From Pseudomonas sp. Tri1 (GTDB taxonomy: Bacteria > Pseudomonadota > Gammaproteobacteria > Pseudomonadales > Pseudomonadaceae): DNA of 64,000 nt. A model generated the notes under the pieces. The model saw only the letters and a program-made list of their open reading frames with translations. It was not told where the DNA came from and ran no database searches. A program made the position numbers and the translations under genes. Every line of letters starts with the position of its first letter. The stretch's first letter is position 1. Shown piece after piece: positions 1 to 9,678 of this stretch. The stretch spans positions 2,402,001 to 2,466,000 of the forward strand of contig NZ_CP072913.1 in the NCBI RefSeq assembly GCF_017968885.1, read 5' to 3'.

Positions 1-2287
1 TGTCATGGACGTCGCCCTTGACCGTGGCCATGAGGATCTTGCCTTTGGCCTCTGGCTTGTCGCCTTTCTCCGCCTCGATGAACGGAATCAGGTGGGCCAC
101 GGCCTGTTTCATCACCCGGGCGGATTTCACCACCTGGGGCAGGAACATTTTGCCGGCGCCGAACAGGTCGCCGACGATGTTCATGCCGGCCATCAGCGGG
201 CCTTCGATGACCTCGATCGGACGGGCGAAGGACTGGCGCGACTCTTCGGTGTCTTCGACGATGTGCGTGGTGATGCCCTTGACCAGTGCATGTTCCAGGC
301 GCTTGTTCACTTCCCAACCGCGCCATTCCTCGGTTTCCGCTTCCTTGACGCTGCCGTCGCCCTTGTACTTGTCGGCGATGGCGAGGAGGGCGTCGGTGCC
401 TTCGGGGGTGCGGTTGAGGATCACGTCCTCCACGGCATCGCGCAGCTCCACCGGGATCTGGTCGTAGATCTCCAGTTGGCCGGCGTTGACGATGCCCATG
501 GTCAGGCCCGCGCGGATCGCATAGAGCAGGAACACCGAGTGGATCGCTTCGCGCACCGGGTTGTTGCCGCGGAACGAGAACGACACGTTGGACACGCCGC
601 CGGAAGTCAGCGCGTACGGCAGTTCGTCGCGGATGTAGGCGCAGGCGTTGATGAAGTCCACGGCATAGTTGTTGTGCTCTTCGATACCGGTGGCGACGGC
701 GAAGATGTTCGGGTCGAAGATGATGTCTTCCGGTGGGAAGCCGACTTCATTGACCAGGATGTCGTAGGAGCGCTTGCAGATTTCCTTCTTGCGCGCCTCG
801 GTGTCGGCCTGGCCGGCTTCATCGAAGGCCATCACCACCACGGCGGCACCGTAGCGCTTGCACAGTTTGGCGTGGTGGATGAATTGCTCGACGCCTTCCT
901 TCATGCTGATGGAGTTGACGATGCCCTTGCCCTGGATGCACTTGAGGCCGGCTTCGATCACTTCCCATTTCGACGAGTCGATCATGATCGGCACGCGGGA
1001 GATGTCCGGTTCGCCGGCGATCAGATTGAGGAAGGTCACCATGGCCTTCTTCGAATCGAGCATGCCCTCGTCCATGTTGATGTCGATCACCTGCGCGCCG
1101 GCCTCGACCTGTTGCAGGGCCACTTCCAGGGCTTCGGTGTAGTTGTCCTCGCGAATCAGCCGGGCGAACTTGGCGGAACCGGTGATGTTGGTCCGCTCGC
1201 CGACGTTGACGAACAACGAGCTGCGATCGATGGTGAACGGTTCCAGGCCCGACAGGCGGCACGCCCGGGGGATCTCTGGAATCTGCCGCGGTGCGTAGCC
1301 GGCCACGGCCTTGGCGATGGCTTCGATGTGCGCCGGGGTGGTGCCGCAGCAGCCGCCGACGATGTTCAGGAAGCCGCTCTGGGCGAACTCCTCGATGACT
1401 TTGGCGGTCTGGGCGGGCAATTCGTCGTATTCACCGAACTCGTTGGGCAGGCCGGCGTTCGGGTGGGCCGAGACGTGGGTGCTGGCCTTGTTCGACAGCT
1501 CTTCCAGGTACGGGCGCAATTCGCTGGCGCCCAGGGCGCAGTTCAAGCCCACGGAGATTGGCTTGGCGTGGGCCACGGAGTTCCAGAAGGCTTCGGTGGT
1601 CTGCCCGGACAGGGTACGGCCGGACGCATCGGTGATGGTGCCGGAGATCATGATCGGCAGTTCGACGCCCAGCTCTTCGTAGACCCCTTGCACGGCGAAA
1701 ATCGCCGCCTTGGCGTTCAGTGTGTCGAAAATGGTTTCGATCAGGATCAGGTCGGCACCGCCTTCGATCAGGCCCTTGGTGGCCTCGGTGTAGTTCTCCA
1801 CCAGTTCGTCGAAGGTCACATTGCGGTAACCGGGGTTGTTCACGTCCGGCGACAGTGAGCAGGTGCGGCTGGTCGGGCCGAGCACGCCGGCGACGAAGCG
1901 CGGCTTGTCCGGGGTCTCCAGGGTCTTGGCGTCGGCCACTTTACGGGCCAGGCGCGCGCCTTCCAGGTTCAGCTCGTAGGCCAGGCCCTGCATGCCGTAG
2001 TCGGCCTGGGACACTTGGGTGGCGTTGAAGGTGTTGGTTTCCAGGATGTCGGCGCCGGCATCCAGGTAGGCTTTTTCGATGGCGCCGATCACGTCGGGAC
2101 GGCTCAAGACCAGCAAGTCGTTGTTGCCCTTGACGTCGCTCGGCCAGTCGGCGAAACGCTTGCCCCGGTAGTCCTGCTCCTCGAGCTTGTAGCTCTGGAT
2201 CATCGTGCCCATGCCACCGTCAAGGATCAGGATGCGTTCCTTGAGAGCTTGCTGGAGAAGATAGAGGCGAGCGCTGCGATCGGACAT
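1..2287 (-). CDS. metH: Methionine synthase, cobalamin-dependent (partial, N-terminal 762 codons)
   Basis: Transfers the methyl group of 5-methyl-tetrahydrofolate to homocysteine via methylcobalamin, in the cytoplasm. The reading begins [20 protein letters not shown] with the homocysteine-domain signature [10 protein letters not shown]. The zinc-ligand cysteines are present in GLNCALG (about residue 250) and GGCCGTTP (about 315). The pterin-binding domain follows ([24 protein letters not shown]). The window edge cuts the gene at GDVHD, the first residues of the cobalamin-binding DxHxxG motif, so the B12-binding C-terminal half and the activation domain lie outside. Start chosen at the ATG whose complement is at 2285-2287. 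No riboswitch or other conserved leader is visible in the 157 bp shared with the divergent cti gene. The link to the cobalamin genes a few kb away is functional (B12 user next to B12 makers). Confidence 0.97.
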   Translation of the reverse strand, partial: MSDRSARLYLLQQALKERILILDGGMGTMIQSYKLEEQDYRGKRFADWPSDVKGNNDLLVLSRPDVIGAIEKAYLDAGADILETNTFNATQVSQADYGMQGLAYELNLEGARLARKVADAKTLETPDKPRFVAGVLGPTSRTCSLSPDVNNPGYRNVTFDELVENYTEATKGLIEGGADLILIETIFDTLNAKAAIFAVQGVYEELGVELPIMISGTITDASGRTLSGQTTEAFWNSVAHAKPISVGLNCALGASELRPYLEELSNKASTHVSAHPNAGLPNEFGEYDELPAQTAKVIEEFAQSGFLNIVGGCCGTTPAHIEAIAKAVAGYAPRQIPEIPRACRLSGLEPFTIDRSSLFVNVGERTNITGSAKFARLIREDNYTEALEVALQQVEAGAQVIDINMDEGMLDSKKAMVTFLNLIAGEPDISRVPIMIDSSKWEVIEAGLKCIQGKGIVNSISMKEGVEQFIHHAKLCKRYGAAVVVMAFDEAGQADTEARKKEICKRSYDILVNEVGFPPEDIIFDPNIFAVATGIEEHNNYAVDFINACAYIRDELPYALTSGGVSNVSFSFRGNNPVREAIHSVFLLYAIRAGLTMGIVNAGQLEIYDQIPVELRDAVEDVILNRTPEGTDALLAIADKYKGDGSVKEAETEEWRGWEVNKRLEHALVKGITTHIVEDTEESRQSFARPIEVIEGPLMAGMNIVGDLFGAGKMFLPQVVKSARVMKQAVAHLIPFIEAEKGDKPEAKGKILMATVKGDVHD

Positions 2288-2444
2288 AGGACTACCTGGG
2301 GAAAAAAGACCATTACGAAGGCCGGAATGATAACAAACCTGTGTGGGATTTGAGCGTGGGTGGCTTTTGCATGAATATCGCTCATGTTTGCAAGGCGATG
2401 CTGGCCCGGTAGAATCGCCGGACTATCTCTTAGGGACCCGAGAC

Positions 2445-4736
2445 ATGCCGTACCGCGTCTTATTCGGCAGTCTGTTGCTGTCGTTGTCTTTTAGCGCAGC
2501 CGCCGGGAATCCCATTCCGGCGATCTCCTACACCCGCGACATCCAGCCGATCTTCACGGAAAAGTGCGTGGCCTGTCATGCCTGCTACGACTCCGCCTGC
2601 CAGTTGAACCTGGGCAGTGCTGAGGGCGCGACCCGAGGCGCGAGCAAGTTGTCGGTATACGACGGCGAACGCCACCAGGCTGCTGCCCCGACCCGCTTGT
2701 TCTATGACGCTTCTGGCCCGCAGGCCTGGCAGCGCAAGGGTTTCTATTCCGTGCTCGATGCCCAGGGTAGCCAGGCCGCACTGATGGCGCGGATGCTTGA
2801 ACTGGGGCATCGCACGCCGCTGCAGCCCAACGCCAAGCTGCCGGAAGACATCGTGCTCGGGCTCAACCGGGATAACAGTTGCCCGATGCCTGGGCAATTC
2901 GACGAATATGCTGCTGCGCATCCCAAGGAAGGCATGCCCCTGGCCGTTACCGGCCTGACTGACCAGCAATACCAGACCTTGCAGCGCTGGCTGGCTGCTG
3001 GCGCGCCCATCGATCAGCAGGCCCTGGCCCCGAGTGCCGCTGAAGCTTTGCAGGTGGTGCAGTGGGAGAGTCTGCTCAACGCCCCCGGTGCCCGGGAAAG
3101 CCTGGTGGGCCGCTGGTTGTTCGAGCACTGGTTTCTGGCGCACATCTATTTCAAGGATGGCGAGCCGGGGCATTTCTTCCAATGGGTGCGTTCGCGCACG
3201 CCCACCGGTCAGCCGATCGACCTGATCAACACCCGTCGCCCGAACGACGATCCCGGCACCCGTGTGTATTACCGGCTCTGGCCGGTGCAAGGGGTGATCG
3301 TGCACAAGACCCATATCACCTATGGCTTGAGCGCGGCGAAGATGGCGCGGATCAAAAGCCTGTTCTACAGCGGTAAATGGCAAGTCACCGCGTTGCCGGG
3401 CTATGGGCCGGAGCGGCGAGCCAACCCGTTTTCCACCTTCGAGGCGATCCCGGCCCAGGCCCGCTATCAGTTCATGCTCGATAACGCCGAGTATTTCGTG
3501 CGCACGTTCATCCGTGGCCCGGTGTGCCGCGGTCAGATCGCCACGGACGTGATCCGCGACAACTTCTGGGCGCTGTTCCAGGCCCCCGAGCATGACCTGT
3601 ACATCACCGACCCGAACTACCGCGGCCAGGCCACGCCGCTGCTGGCGATGCCGGGGCAGAACGACGACGTGGGCAGTGTCGTCAGCCTGTGGCTCGACTA
3701 TCGTGACAAGCGCAACGAGTACGAAGCCTTGCGTCGCGACGTCTACGCCGATGCGCCAGCGCCGAGCTGGTCGACGCTGTGGGCCGGGAATGACAACGCG
3801 TTGCTGAGCATTTTCCGCCACTTCGACAGTGCTTCGGTCAACAAAGGCCTGATCGGCGAAGTACCGCAGACGATGTGGCTGTTCGACTTCCCGTTGTTGG
3901 AACGCACCTACTATCAGTTGGCGGTGAACTTCGATGTGTTCGGCAACGTGTCCCACCAGGCCCAGACCCGGCTGTACTTCGACCTGATCCGCAACGGCGC
4001 GGAGCAGAATTTCCTGCGCCTGATGCCGGCCGATTCCCGCGAGGACTATCTCGACGACTGGTACCAGTCCGGTGGCAAGTTCAAGATGTGGCTCGATTAT
4101 GAGGCCATCGACGACGACAAGCCGACCGCGCTCAAGCTGGATGAACGTGACCCCAAGCGTGATTTTGCCGAGCAATTGCTGGCCCGCTATGGCGATCTGA
4201 ATGCGCGGCCTGATCCGATCAATCGTTGCGCCGGTGCCTATTGCTCGCGGCCGAACATCGACCCGGCCCTGCAGAACGCCGAGCAGGCCCTCAGTCGCCT
4301 GGTGTCGCGGCCGGCGGCGGGGCTCAGGGTGATCGACCAGTTGCCGGAAGCGACCATGCTGCGCATCGAAACCGCCGGCGGTCGGCGTGAGGTCTACAGC
4401 CTGTTGCGCAACCGTGCCCACAGCAACGTCGCGTTTCTGTTGGGTGAAGCGCTGCGTTACCAGCCGGGGCTGGATACGTTGACGGTGTATCCGGGGGTGA
4501 TGAGCAGCTACCCGAACTTCATCTTCAACATCCCCGCCGGCCAGGTGCCGGCGTTTGTCGATGCCATGGAGAACGCCCAGGACGCCGCGGCGTTCGAGCG
4601 GATCGTCGAGCGTTGGGGGATTCGTCGCAGCCACCCGCAGTTCTGGGACTACTTCCATGATCTGGACCGTTATATCCAGGAAACGGAGCCTCTGGAGGCC
4701 GGTGTGCTGGATATGAATCGCTACCAGAACCTCTGA
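2445..4736 (+). CDS. cti: Fatty acid cis/trans isomerase, periplasmic haem protein
   Basis: Converts cis-unsaturated membrane phospholipid fatty acids to the trans form, a rapid response of Pseudomonas to solvents and heat. The 763-residue protein matches the family's usual size. It begins with a Sec signal peptide (MPYRVLFGSLLLSLSFSAAAG), which decides for the ATG at 2445 rather than an in-frame start about 100 bp upstream; an AGGGA ribosome site precedes it. A c-type haem motif, CVACH, lies near residue 42 of the precursor, followed by CYDSACQ, as expected for Cti. The gene stands alone, divergent from metH, and is followed 116 bp later by nfuA. A long antisense reading frame covers it but has no family features. 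Confidence 0.95.
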   Translation: MPYRVLFGSLLLSLSFSAAAGNPIPAISYTRDIQPIFTEKCVACHACYDSACQLNLGSAEGATRGASKLSVYDGERHQAAAPTRLFYDASGPQAWQRKGFYSVLDAQGSQAALMARMLELGHRTPLQPNAKLPEDIVLGLNRDNSCPMPGQFDEYAAAHPKEGMPLAVTGLTDQQYQTLQRWLAAGAPIDQQALAPSAAEALQVVQWESLLNAPGARESLVGRWLFEHWFLAHIYFKDGEPGHFFQWVRSRTPTGQPIDLINTRRPNDDPGTRVYYRLWPVQGVIVHKTHITYGLSAAKMARIKSLFYSGKWQVTALPGYGPERRANPFSTFEAIPAQARYQFMLDNAEYFVRTFIRGPVCRGQIATDVIRDNFWALFQAPEHDLYITDPNYRGQATPLLAMPGQNDDVGSVVSLWLDYRDKRNEYEALRRDVYADAPAPSWSTLWAGNDNALLSIFRHFDSASVNKGLIGEVPQTMWLFDFPLLERTYYQLAVNFDVFGNVSHQAQTRLYFDLIRNGAEQNFLRLMPADSREDYLDDWYQSGGKFKMWLDYEAIDDDKPTALKLDERDPKRDFAEQLLARYGDLNARPDPINRCAGAYCSRPNIDPALQNAEQALSRLVSRPAAGLRVIDQLPEATMLRIETAGGRREVYSLLRNRAHSNVAFLLGEALRYQPGLDTLTVYPGVMSSYPNFIFNIPAGQVPAFVDAMENAQDAAAFERIVERWGIRRSHPQFWDYFHDLDRYIQETEPLEAGVLDMNRYQNL

Positions 4737-4783
4737 TCGGGAGCCCCGGCGACGGAACCCGTCGCCGTTGGCTGCTTTCCTGA

Positions 4784-5437
<654 letters not shown>

Positions 5438-5457
5438 TAGGTGTTCGCTGCGGATAT

Positions 5458-5488
5458 AAAAAACGGTGCCCGTGAGCACCGTTTTTTT
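5458..5488 (+). terminator. Rho-independent terminator after nfuA
   Basis: An ACGGTGC/GCACCGT stem (5463-5469 with 5476-5482) is followed by a run of seven T and flanked upstream by an A run, so it could also work on the minus strand. Confidence 0.9.
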
Positions 5489-5518
5489 ATGGGCGCAGAT
5501 CCGACCGCCGCCAATCCC

Positions 5519-5610
5519 TGTGGGAGCGAGCTTGCTCGCGAAGGCGTCGGCACATTCAACATCGCTGCTGGCTGATCCACCGCTATCGCGAGCAAGCTCG
5601 CCCCCACAGG
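5519..5610. repeat. REP pair (GTGGGAGCGAGC type), outward GTGGGAG ends
   Basis: Two inverted copies of the Pseudomonas REP core (TGTGGGAGCGAGCTTGCTCG and its reverse complement) separated by about 40 bp, between convergent nfuA and cobM. This arrangement is typical of REP doublets mobilised by RAYT transposases. Confidence 0.9.
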
Positions 5611-5638
5611 GGATCCCGGTTGGCTCTTGCTGAATGAG

Positions 5639-6385
5639 TCAGGGCCTATAGAGATGTGCATGCCCGGCGCGGTACAGCGACGATTCGCTGAACACATCGT
5701 TACCCAGTACACGTCCCACCAGAATCAGCGCCGTGCGGCGAAAGCCCTTGGCCTGCACCTTCTCGACGATATCAGCCAGCGTCCCCACCGCCCAATCCTG
5801 ATCCGGCCATGTCGCCCGATGAATCACTGCGATCGGGCAATCGACGCCGTAGTGGGGCAGCAGTTCGCCGACGATTTTTTCCAGATGATTGACCCCCAGG
5901 TGAATCGCCATGGTCGCCCCGTGTTGCGCCAGGCTGCTCAGTTCCTCACCAGCGGGCATCGCGGTTTTGTCCGCGTAACGGGTGAGGATCACGCTCTGGG
6001 AGATGTCCGGCAGGGTCAGTTCTGCGCCTAGTAAGGCGGCGCAGGCTGAGGTCGCGGTCACACCCGGGATGATCTCGAAAGGGATGCCCAATTCCCGCAG
6101 GCAACGAATCTGCTCACCAATGGCGCCGTACAGGCTCGGGTCACCGGAATGCACCCGGGCCACGTCCTGGCCGTTGAGATGAGCAGCCTTGATCAACTCA
6201 ATGATTTGTTCCAGGTGCAGCTCGGCGCTGTTGACCACTTGTTCGGCATGATGGCCTTCCAGCACGGCGGCCGGTACCAGGGAGCCGGCGTAGATAATCA
6301 CCGCGCAGCTGCGGATCAGCCGTTGGCCCTTGACGGTGATGAGTTCCGGGTCGCCGGGGCCGGCGCCGATGAAGTAAACGGTCAT
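5639..6385 (-). CDS. cobM: Precorrin-4 C11-methyltransferase
   Basis: SAM-dependent methylation of precorrin-4 at C11 in the aerobic cobalamin pathway. The 248 residues begin with the tetrapyrrole methylase motif FIGAGPGDPELITVKG, then YAGSLVP and HSGDPSLYGAIGEQ, which distinguish the CobM/CbiF group. Length is normal. It is the distal gene of the minus-strand arm cbtB-cbtA-cobE-cobM, 77 bp after cobE, and therefore probably under the cobalamin riboswitch upstream of cbtB. Confidence 0.95.
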   Translation of the reverse strand: MTVYFIGAGPGDPELITVKGQRLIRSCAVIIYAGSLVPAAVLEGHHAEQVVNSAELHLEQIIELIKAAHLNGQDVARVHSGDPSLYGAIGEQIRCLRELGIPFEIIPGVTATSACAALLGAELTLPDISQSVILTRYADKTAMPAGEELSSLAQHGATMAIHLGVNHLEKIVGELLPHYGVDCPIAVIHRATWPDQDWAVGTLADIVEKVQAKGFRRTALILVGRVLGNDVFSESSLYRAGHAHLYRP

Positions 6386-6462
6386 GACCGGCTCCTGTGA
6401 AAGATGGGTGAGCGTCGTCCAGATGAAGATCGCTCATGATCCTGGGCGCGGATTATCGGGAT

Positions 6463-6867
6463 TTACGACGTGCGCGCCAATGCCAGCGTGCTCATGGGGC
6501 CTTTTTGACGGGGAATCAGCAGCATCGCGGGCGTCGTGCCCAGTTGGTCGGCCAGAGCCAGGGCGGCGCTTTCGGCGATGCCGTAGCACCCGGTCCGCTC
6601 GAAAGCGATCTCGGAGCGGTGACTGAGCCGCTCCCGATAATCGGCCAACTGCTCGGCGCTGAAGCAAGTCATCGGCAGCGCCAGTTGTTCGGCCAGTTCC
6701 AGCAGGCCCGGTTCGTCACGCTTGAGGTCGATACTGGCCAGGGCTCGCACCTGATCAAGCGCAACACCGTGGGCCAGCAACGCCTGATCGAGCAATGCCC
6801 GTAACGTGCTGGCCGGGCAGCCGCGCTGGCAGCCAAGGCCGACCACCAGGATCGGCTCGCGGCTCAT
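6463..6867 (-). CDS. cobE: Cobalamin biosynthesis protein CobE (CbiG C-terminal-like)
   Basis: Small 134-residue protein of the CobE/CbiG_C family, involved in the aerobic corrin pathway around ring contraction and loss of the C20 fragment; its exact biochemical role is less certain than that of its neighbours. The N-terminus VVGLGCQRGCP and the region FERTGCYGIAESAAL with AALA...G are typical. Its ATG overlaps the TGA of cbtA (ATGA overlap at 6864-6867), so the two are translationally coupled. Confidence 0.9.
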   Translation of the reverse strand: MSREPILVVGLGCQRGCPASTLRALLDQALLAHGVALDQVRALASIDLKRDEPGLLELAEQLALPMTCFSAEQLADYRERLSHRSEIAFERTGCYGIAESAALALADQLGTTPAMLLIPRQKGPMSTLALARTS

Positions 6868-7559
6868 GCGTCGTGCTGGGCTTGACCGTCACGGCGAAAC
6901 AGCCAGGCGCTGATCAGGCCGAGGGCCAGCCAGAACGCGACGTTGGTTACTTGCGAGGCGATCTTGAATTGGCTTTCCAGTGCTTCGGGCGCCAGCATCG
7001 AGTGGACTTCCGGCTGCGGTGCGCCGATGACATGGGGCACCAGCAACGTCGCCACCCCCAGCAACTTGAGCAGCCAGTGTTTGCCGAAGGCGATCAGGGC
7101 GATGCCCACCGCTGTGGACGCTGCGGTGCCGATCCACCACATCTGCCGCTGGGCCAGATCGGCCGCGGCGGTGCCGGGCAGCTCCGGTGGCAGACCGAGG
7201 GTCGGCGCCAGGACGAAGGTGGCATAACCGGCCAGGCCCCAAAGCAGGCCCTGGGAAGTGCGAGTCGGTGCGCGCAAGGTATACAGACCCGCCAGCATCA
7301 GGGCGAAACCCACCGCCACCACCAGGTTGCCGCCTGTGGTAGACAGTACGCGCTGCCAGCCGTCTTCCGGCTCCCAGGCTTCGGCATCGTGGGTATGGGC
7401 CACGCCGTCGGCGTGTTCATGGACCTCAGCCGCCGGGGCTTTTTCAAAGGTTTCGGCTTGAAGAATCAGCGGCGACACCCAGAAGCTTTGCAGGAGCGTC
7501 AGCAGCAGGGCGGCCAGCAAGCCGCTGAAACCAGCGGTCTGCGCGATACGCTTGATCAT
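6864..7559 (-). CDS. cbtA: CbtA-type cobalt transporter subunit
   Basis: Predicted cobalt importer subunit of the CbtAB type, a family recognised by its association with cobalamin riboswitches and B12 genes. The 231-residue protein begins MIKRIAQTAGFSGLLAALLL and has about five hydrophobic segments, with a His/Asp/Glu-rich extracytoplasmic loop (EVHEHADGVAHTHDAEAWEP, about residues 47-66) suited to metal binding. Start taken at the ATG complementary to 7557-7559; a longer in-frame reading upstream would swallow cbtB and has no family support. It lies 11 bp after cbtB and overlaps cobE by 4 bp. Confidence 0.92.
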   Translation of the reverse strand: MIKRIAQTAGFSGLLAALLLTLLQSFWVSPLILQAETFEKAPAAEVHEHADGVAHTHDAEAWEPEDGWQRVLSTTGGNLVVAVGFALMLAGLYTLRAPTRTSQGLLWGLAGYATFVLAPTLGLPPELPGTAAADLAQRQMWWIGTAASTAVGIALIAFGKHWLLKLLGVATLLVPHVIGAPQPEVHSMLAPEALESQFKIASQVTNVAFWLALGLISAWLFRRDGQAQHDA

Positions 7560-7570
7560 GTTGTCAGGTC

Positions 7571-7759
7571 TCAATGGCACGGGAAGGCGGCGCTGTGGCG
7601 GGTGTCGTGGGCGGCGTTGTGCACCGCTTCGATGTGGGAGAAACCGGCGAAATAGACCAGGCCGGCACCCAGGATCGAGGCCAGGATCGCGGCGCTCAGG
7701 CGTTGGCTCAAGGTGGTGGTGCTGCTGGCGGTGCGGGCGGTGCTGCTGATGGTCGACAT
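7571..7759 (-). CDS. cbtB: CbtB-type cobalt transporter subunit
   Basis: A 62-residue protein with one transmembrane helix (about residues 22-42) and a His-rich tail (HIEAVHNAAHDTRHSAAFPCH) characteristic of CbtB, thought to bind cobalt for import with CbtA. First gene after the minus-strand cobalamin riboswitch. Ribosome site GGGAAG precedes the ATG at 7759. Confidence 0.92.
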   Translation of the reverse strand: MSTISSTARTASSTTTLSQRLSAAILASILGAGLVYFAGFSHIEAVHNAAHDTRHSAAFPCH

Positions 7760-7869
7760 GGCGCTTCCCTCTGTTCTTGTTCAGTGGGTTATTCGAGCGC
7801 AATGAAACCCCGGGCGAAAACCCGCCAAGGTTCGAACAGCGCCCGCCCACCGCGGGTTTGTTGATGCAT

Positions 7870-8075
7870 GAGTCATGGGCCGGTCTCCGGGCTTGCGAGG
7901 GGCCGGGCTTGTGCCTGGCCTGCAAGCGTCACCTTCCCATGTCGACAGACACAGTGGTTCAGACGCTTCGCTCGCTTACCGTTGCGGGGGCAGCACCGGA
8001 CTGACGTGGCTTTGAAGTAAAGCACACGATTCACCGGTTTCCCGTTTCACCCTGTGAAGGGCACCCGTAACTAGG
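7870..8075 (-). ncRNA. Cobalamin riboswitch upstream of cbtB
   Basis: On the minus strand the sequence runs GGGTGCCC near 8066, GGGAAACCGGTGAA, the B12-box region GGTGCTGCCCCCGCAACGG (about 7980-8000), AACCACTGTG, GGGAAGGTG and GCCCGGAGACCGGCC near 7880. These are the conserved blocks of the AdoCbl riboswitch, in the correct order. It should repress the cobalt importer and cobE-cobM when B12 is plentiful. Edges are approximate. Confidence 0.93.
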
Positions 8076-8147
8076 CGCACAGGAGAGCATGGGCGGGGGC
8101 GGGGCGTCAATTGGCAGGGGGTTCAGGCTGGCACCGAGTCGCGCCCA

Positions 8148-8241
8148 ATCGCGAGCAAGCTCGCTCCCACAGGGAACTTGAGGTGATCGTTATTTCTATG
8201 TACGCCAGCAACCCATGTGGGAGCGAGCTTGCTCGCGATGA
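8148..8241. repeat. REP pair between the two riboswitches
   Basis: Inverted REP cores, TCGCGAGCAAGCTCGCTCCC at about 8150 and GTGGGAGCGAGCTTGCTCGC at about 8217, separated by about 45 bp. It sits between divergent leaders in the 850-bp region separating cbtB from cobW. Confidence 0.9.
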
Positions 8242-8311
8242 CGGTGGTAAGGCCACCACAGAACTTACCTGCGGACATTGACCCGCCCCCACACCCTGCG
8301 TAGCCTTGCGC

Positions 8312-8500
8312 CTTCGAGGTTCTTCGGCATGCGCCGAAGCTAAGAAGGGAACGCGGTCCAAGCCGCGGCTGCCCCCGCAACTGTGAACGGTGCTGTTTCT
8401 GCAAGGCCACTGTGCATGCCCTGTTCCATCGGGCGCACGGGAAGGCGCAGCAATCGCCAGTCAATGACTGGCCCGCCGTCAGCCAGGAGACCTGCCTCGA
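8312..8500 (+). ncRNA. Cobalamin riboswitch upstream of cobW
   Basis: On the plus strand: GAGGTTCTTCGGCATGCGCC near 8316, AAGGGAACGCGGTCC, the B12 box GGCTGCCCCCGCAACTGTG (8366-8384), CCACTGTGC, CGGGAAGGCGC (about 8439) and the closing CAGCCAGGAGACCTGCC (8480-8496). Conserved AdoCbl-riboswitch blocks are all present. It controls cobW-cobN-chlID. The RNA ends about 110 nt before the cobW start. Confidence 0.94.
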
Positions 8501-8610
8501 CACAGATTCTCACTACAACCGGGCGGGGTGATCCGGTGGCGAAATCTTCCGCGCACGCCTTGCCTGCGGTTGTCGTCCCGTTTGCCCGCCACTTTGCCAA
8601 GGGGCATCGG

Positions 8611-9675
8611 ATGAAAACACTGGCCAAACTTCCCGTCACCATCGTCACCGGTTTCCTCGGCTCGGGTAAAACCACCTTGCTGCGGCACATGCTCGACAAC
8701 GCCCAGGGCCGCCGTATCGCGGTGATCGTCAACGAGTTCGGCGAGTTGGGCATCGACGGCGAGATCCTCAAGCAGTGCTCCATCGGTTGCACCGAAGAAG
8801 AAGCCAACGGCCGCGTCTACGAACTGGCCAACGGTTGCCTGTGCTGCACGGTGCAGGAAGAGTTCTTCCCGGTGATGCGCGAGCTGGTGGCCCGGCGCGG
8901 CGACCTCGACCATATCCTCATCGAAACCTCCGGCCTGGCCCTGCCCAAGCCGCTGGTCCAGGCTTTCCAATGGCCGGAAATCCGCAGCGCCTGCACTGTC
9001 GATGCGGTGATCACCGTGGTCGACAGCCCGGCCGTGGCCGCCGGCACCTTCGCCGCGTTTCCCGACCAGGTCGACGCGCAGCGCAAGCTCGACCCGAACC
9101 TGGACCATGAATCGCCGCTGCACGAACTGTTCGCCGACCAGCTGGCCAGCGCCGACCTGGTGATCCTCAACAAAGCCGACCTGATCAGCCCTGAAGACCT
9201 GGCCAAAGTCCGCCTGGAAGTGGCCGAAGAGTTGCCACCGGCGGTCAAAGTCATCGAAGCCAGCAGCGGTCGCTTGCCATTGGACGTGCTGATTGGCCTG
9301 GGCGCTGGTTCCGAAGAACACATCGACAGCCGCCACAGCCATCACGATCATCACCATGACGGCGACGAAGACGACCATGATCATGACGCCTTCGACTCCA
9401 TTTCCATCGAATTGCCCCAGGCCGACGAAAGCCTGCTGCTGGACGCACTGACGCAATTGGTGGTCCAGCACAGCGTACTGCGGGTCAAGGGTTTCGCGGC
9501 GATCCCGAACAAGCCGATGCGCCTGCTGATCCAAGGCGTTGGCACGCGGTTCGACAAGCATTTCGACCGCCAGTGGGGCGCCGATGAAGCACGGGTCACC
9601 CGTTTGGTGCTGATTGGCCAGGCACTCGATGCCGGGCTGCTTGAAGCGCAGTTGCGCGCCGCCCTCAGCGTCTAA
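8611..9675 (+). CDS. cobW: CobW GTPase, metallochaperone of cobalamin synthesis
   Basis: COG0523/G3E P-loop GTPase thought to supply cobalt for insertion by the CobN chelatase. The start at 8611 (MKTLAKLPVTIVTGFLGSGK) is chosen because an in-frame extension upstream would be translated through the riboswitch; AAGGGG precedes it. Visible motifs are Walker A GFLGSGKTT (about 13-21), the metal-binding NGCLCC (CxCC), the switch region IETSGLALP, the guanine motif LNKAD, and a His/Asp-rich metal loop (HSHHDHHHDGDEDDHDHD, about residues 240-257). The 354-residue length is normal. Four bases separate it from cobN. Confidence 0.95.
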   Translation: MKTLAKLPVTIVTGFLGSGKTTLLRHMLDNAQGRRIAVIVNEFGELGIDGEILKQCSIGCTEEEANGRVYELANGCLCCTVQEEFFPVMRELVARRGDLDHILIETSGLALPKPLVQAFQWPEIRSACTVDAVITVVDSPAVAAGTFAAFPDQVDAQRKLDPNLDHESPLHELFADQLASADLVILNKADLISPEDLAKVRLEVAEELPPAVKVIEASSGRLPLDVLIGLGAGSEEHIDSRHSHHDHHHDGDEDDHDHDAFDSISIELPQADESLLLDALTQLVVQHSVLRVKGFAAIPNKPMRLLIQGVGTRFDKHFDRQWGADEARVTRLVLIGQALDAGLLEAQLRAALSV

Positions 9676-9678
9676 GCC

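Noticed and set aside
5..1858. Plus-strand 617-codon open frame over metH
   Set aside because: Low-information antisense reading; the minus strand encodes recognisable MetH throughout.
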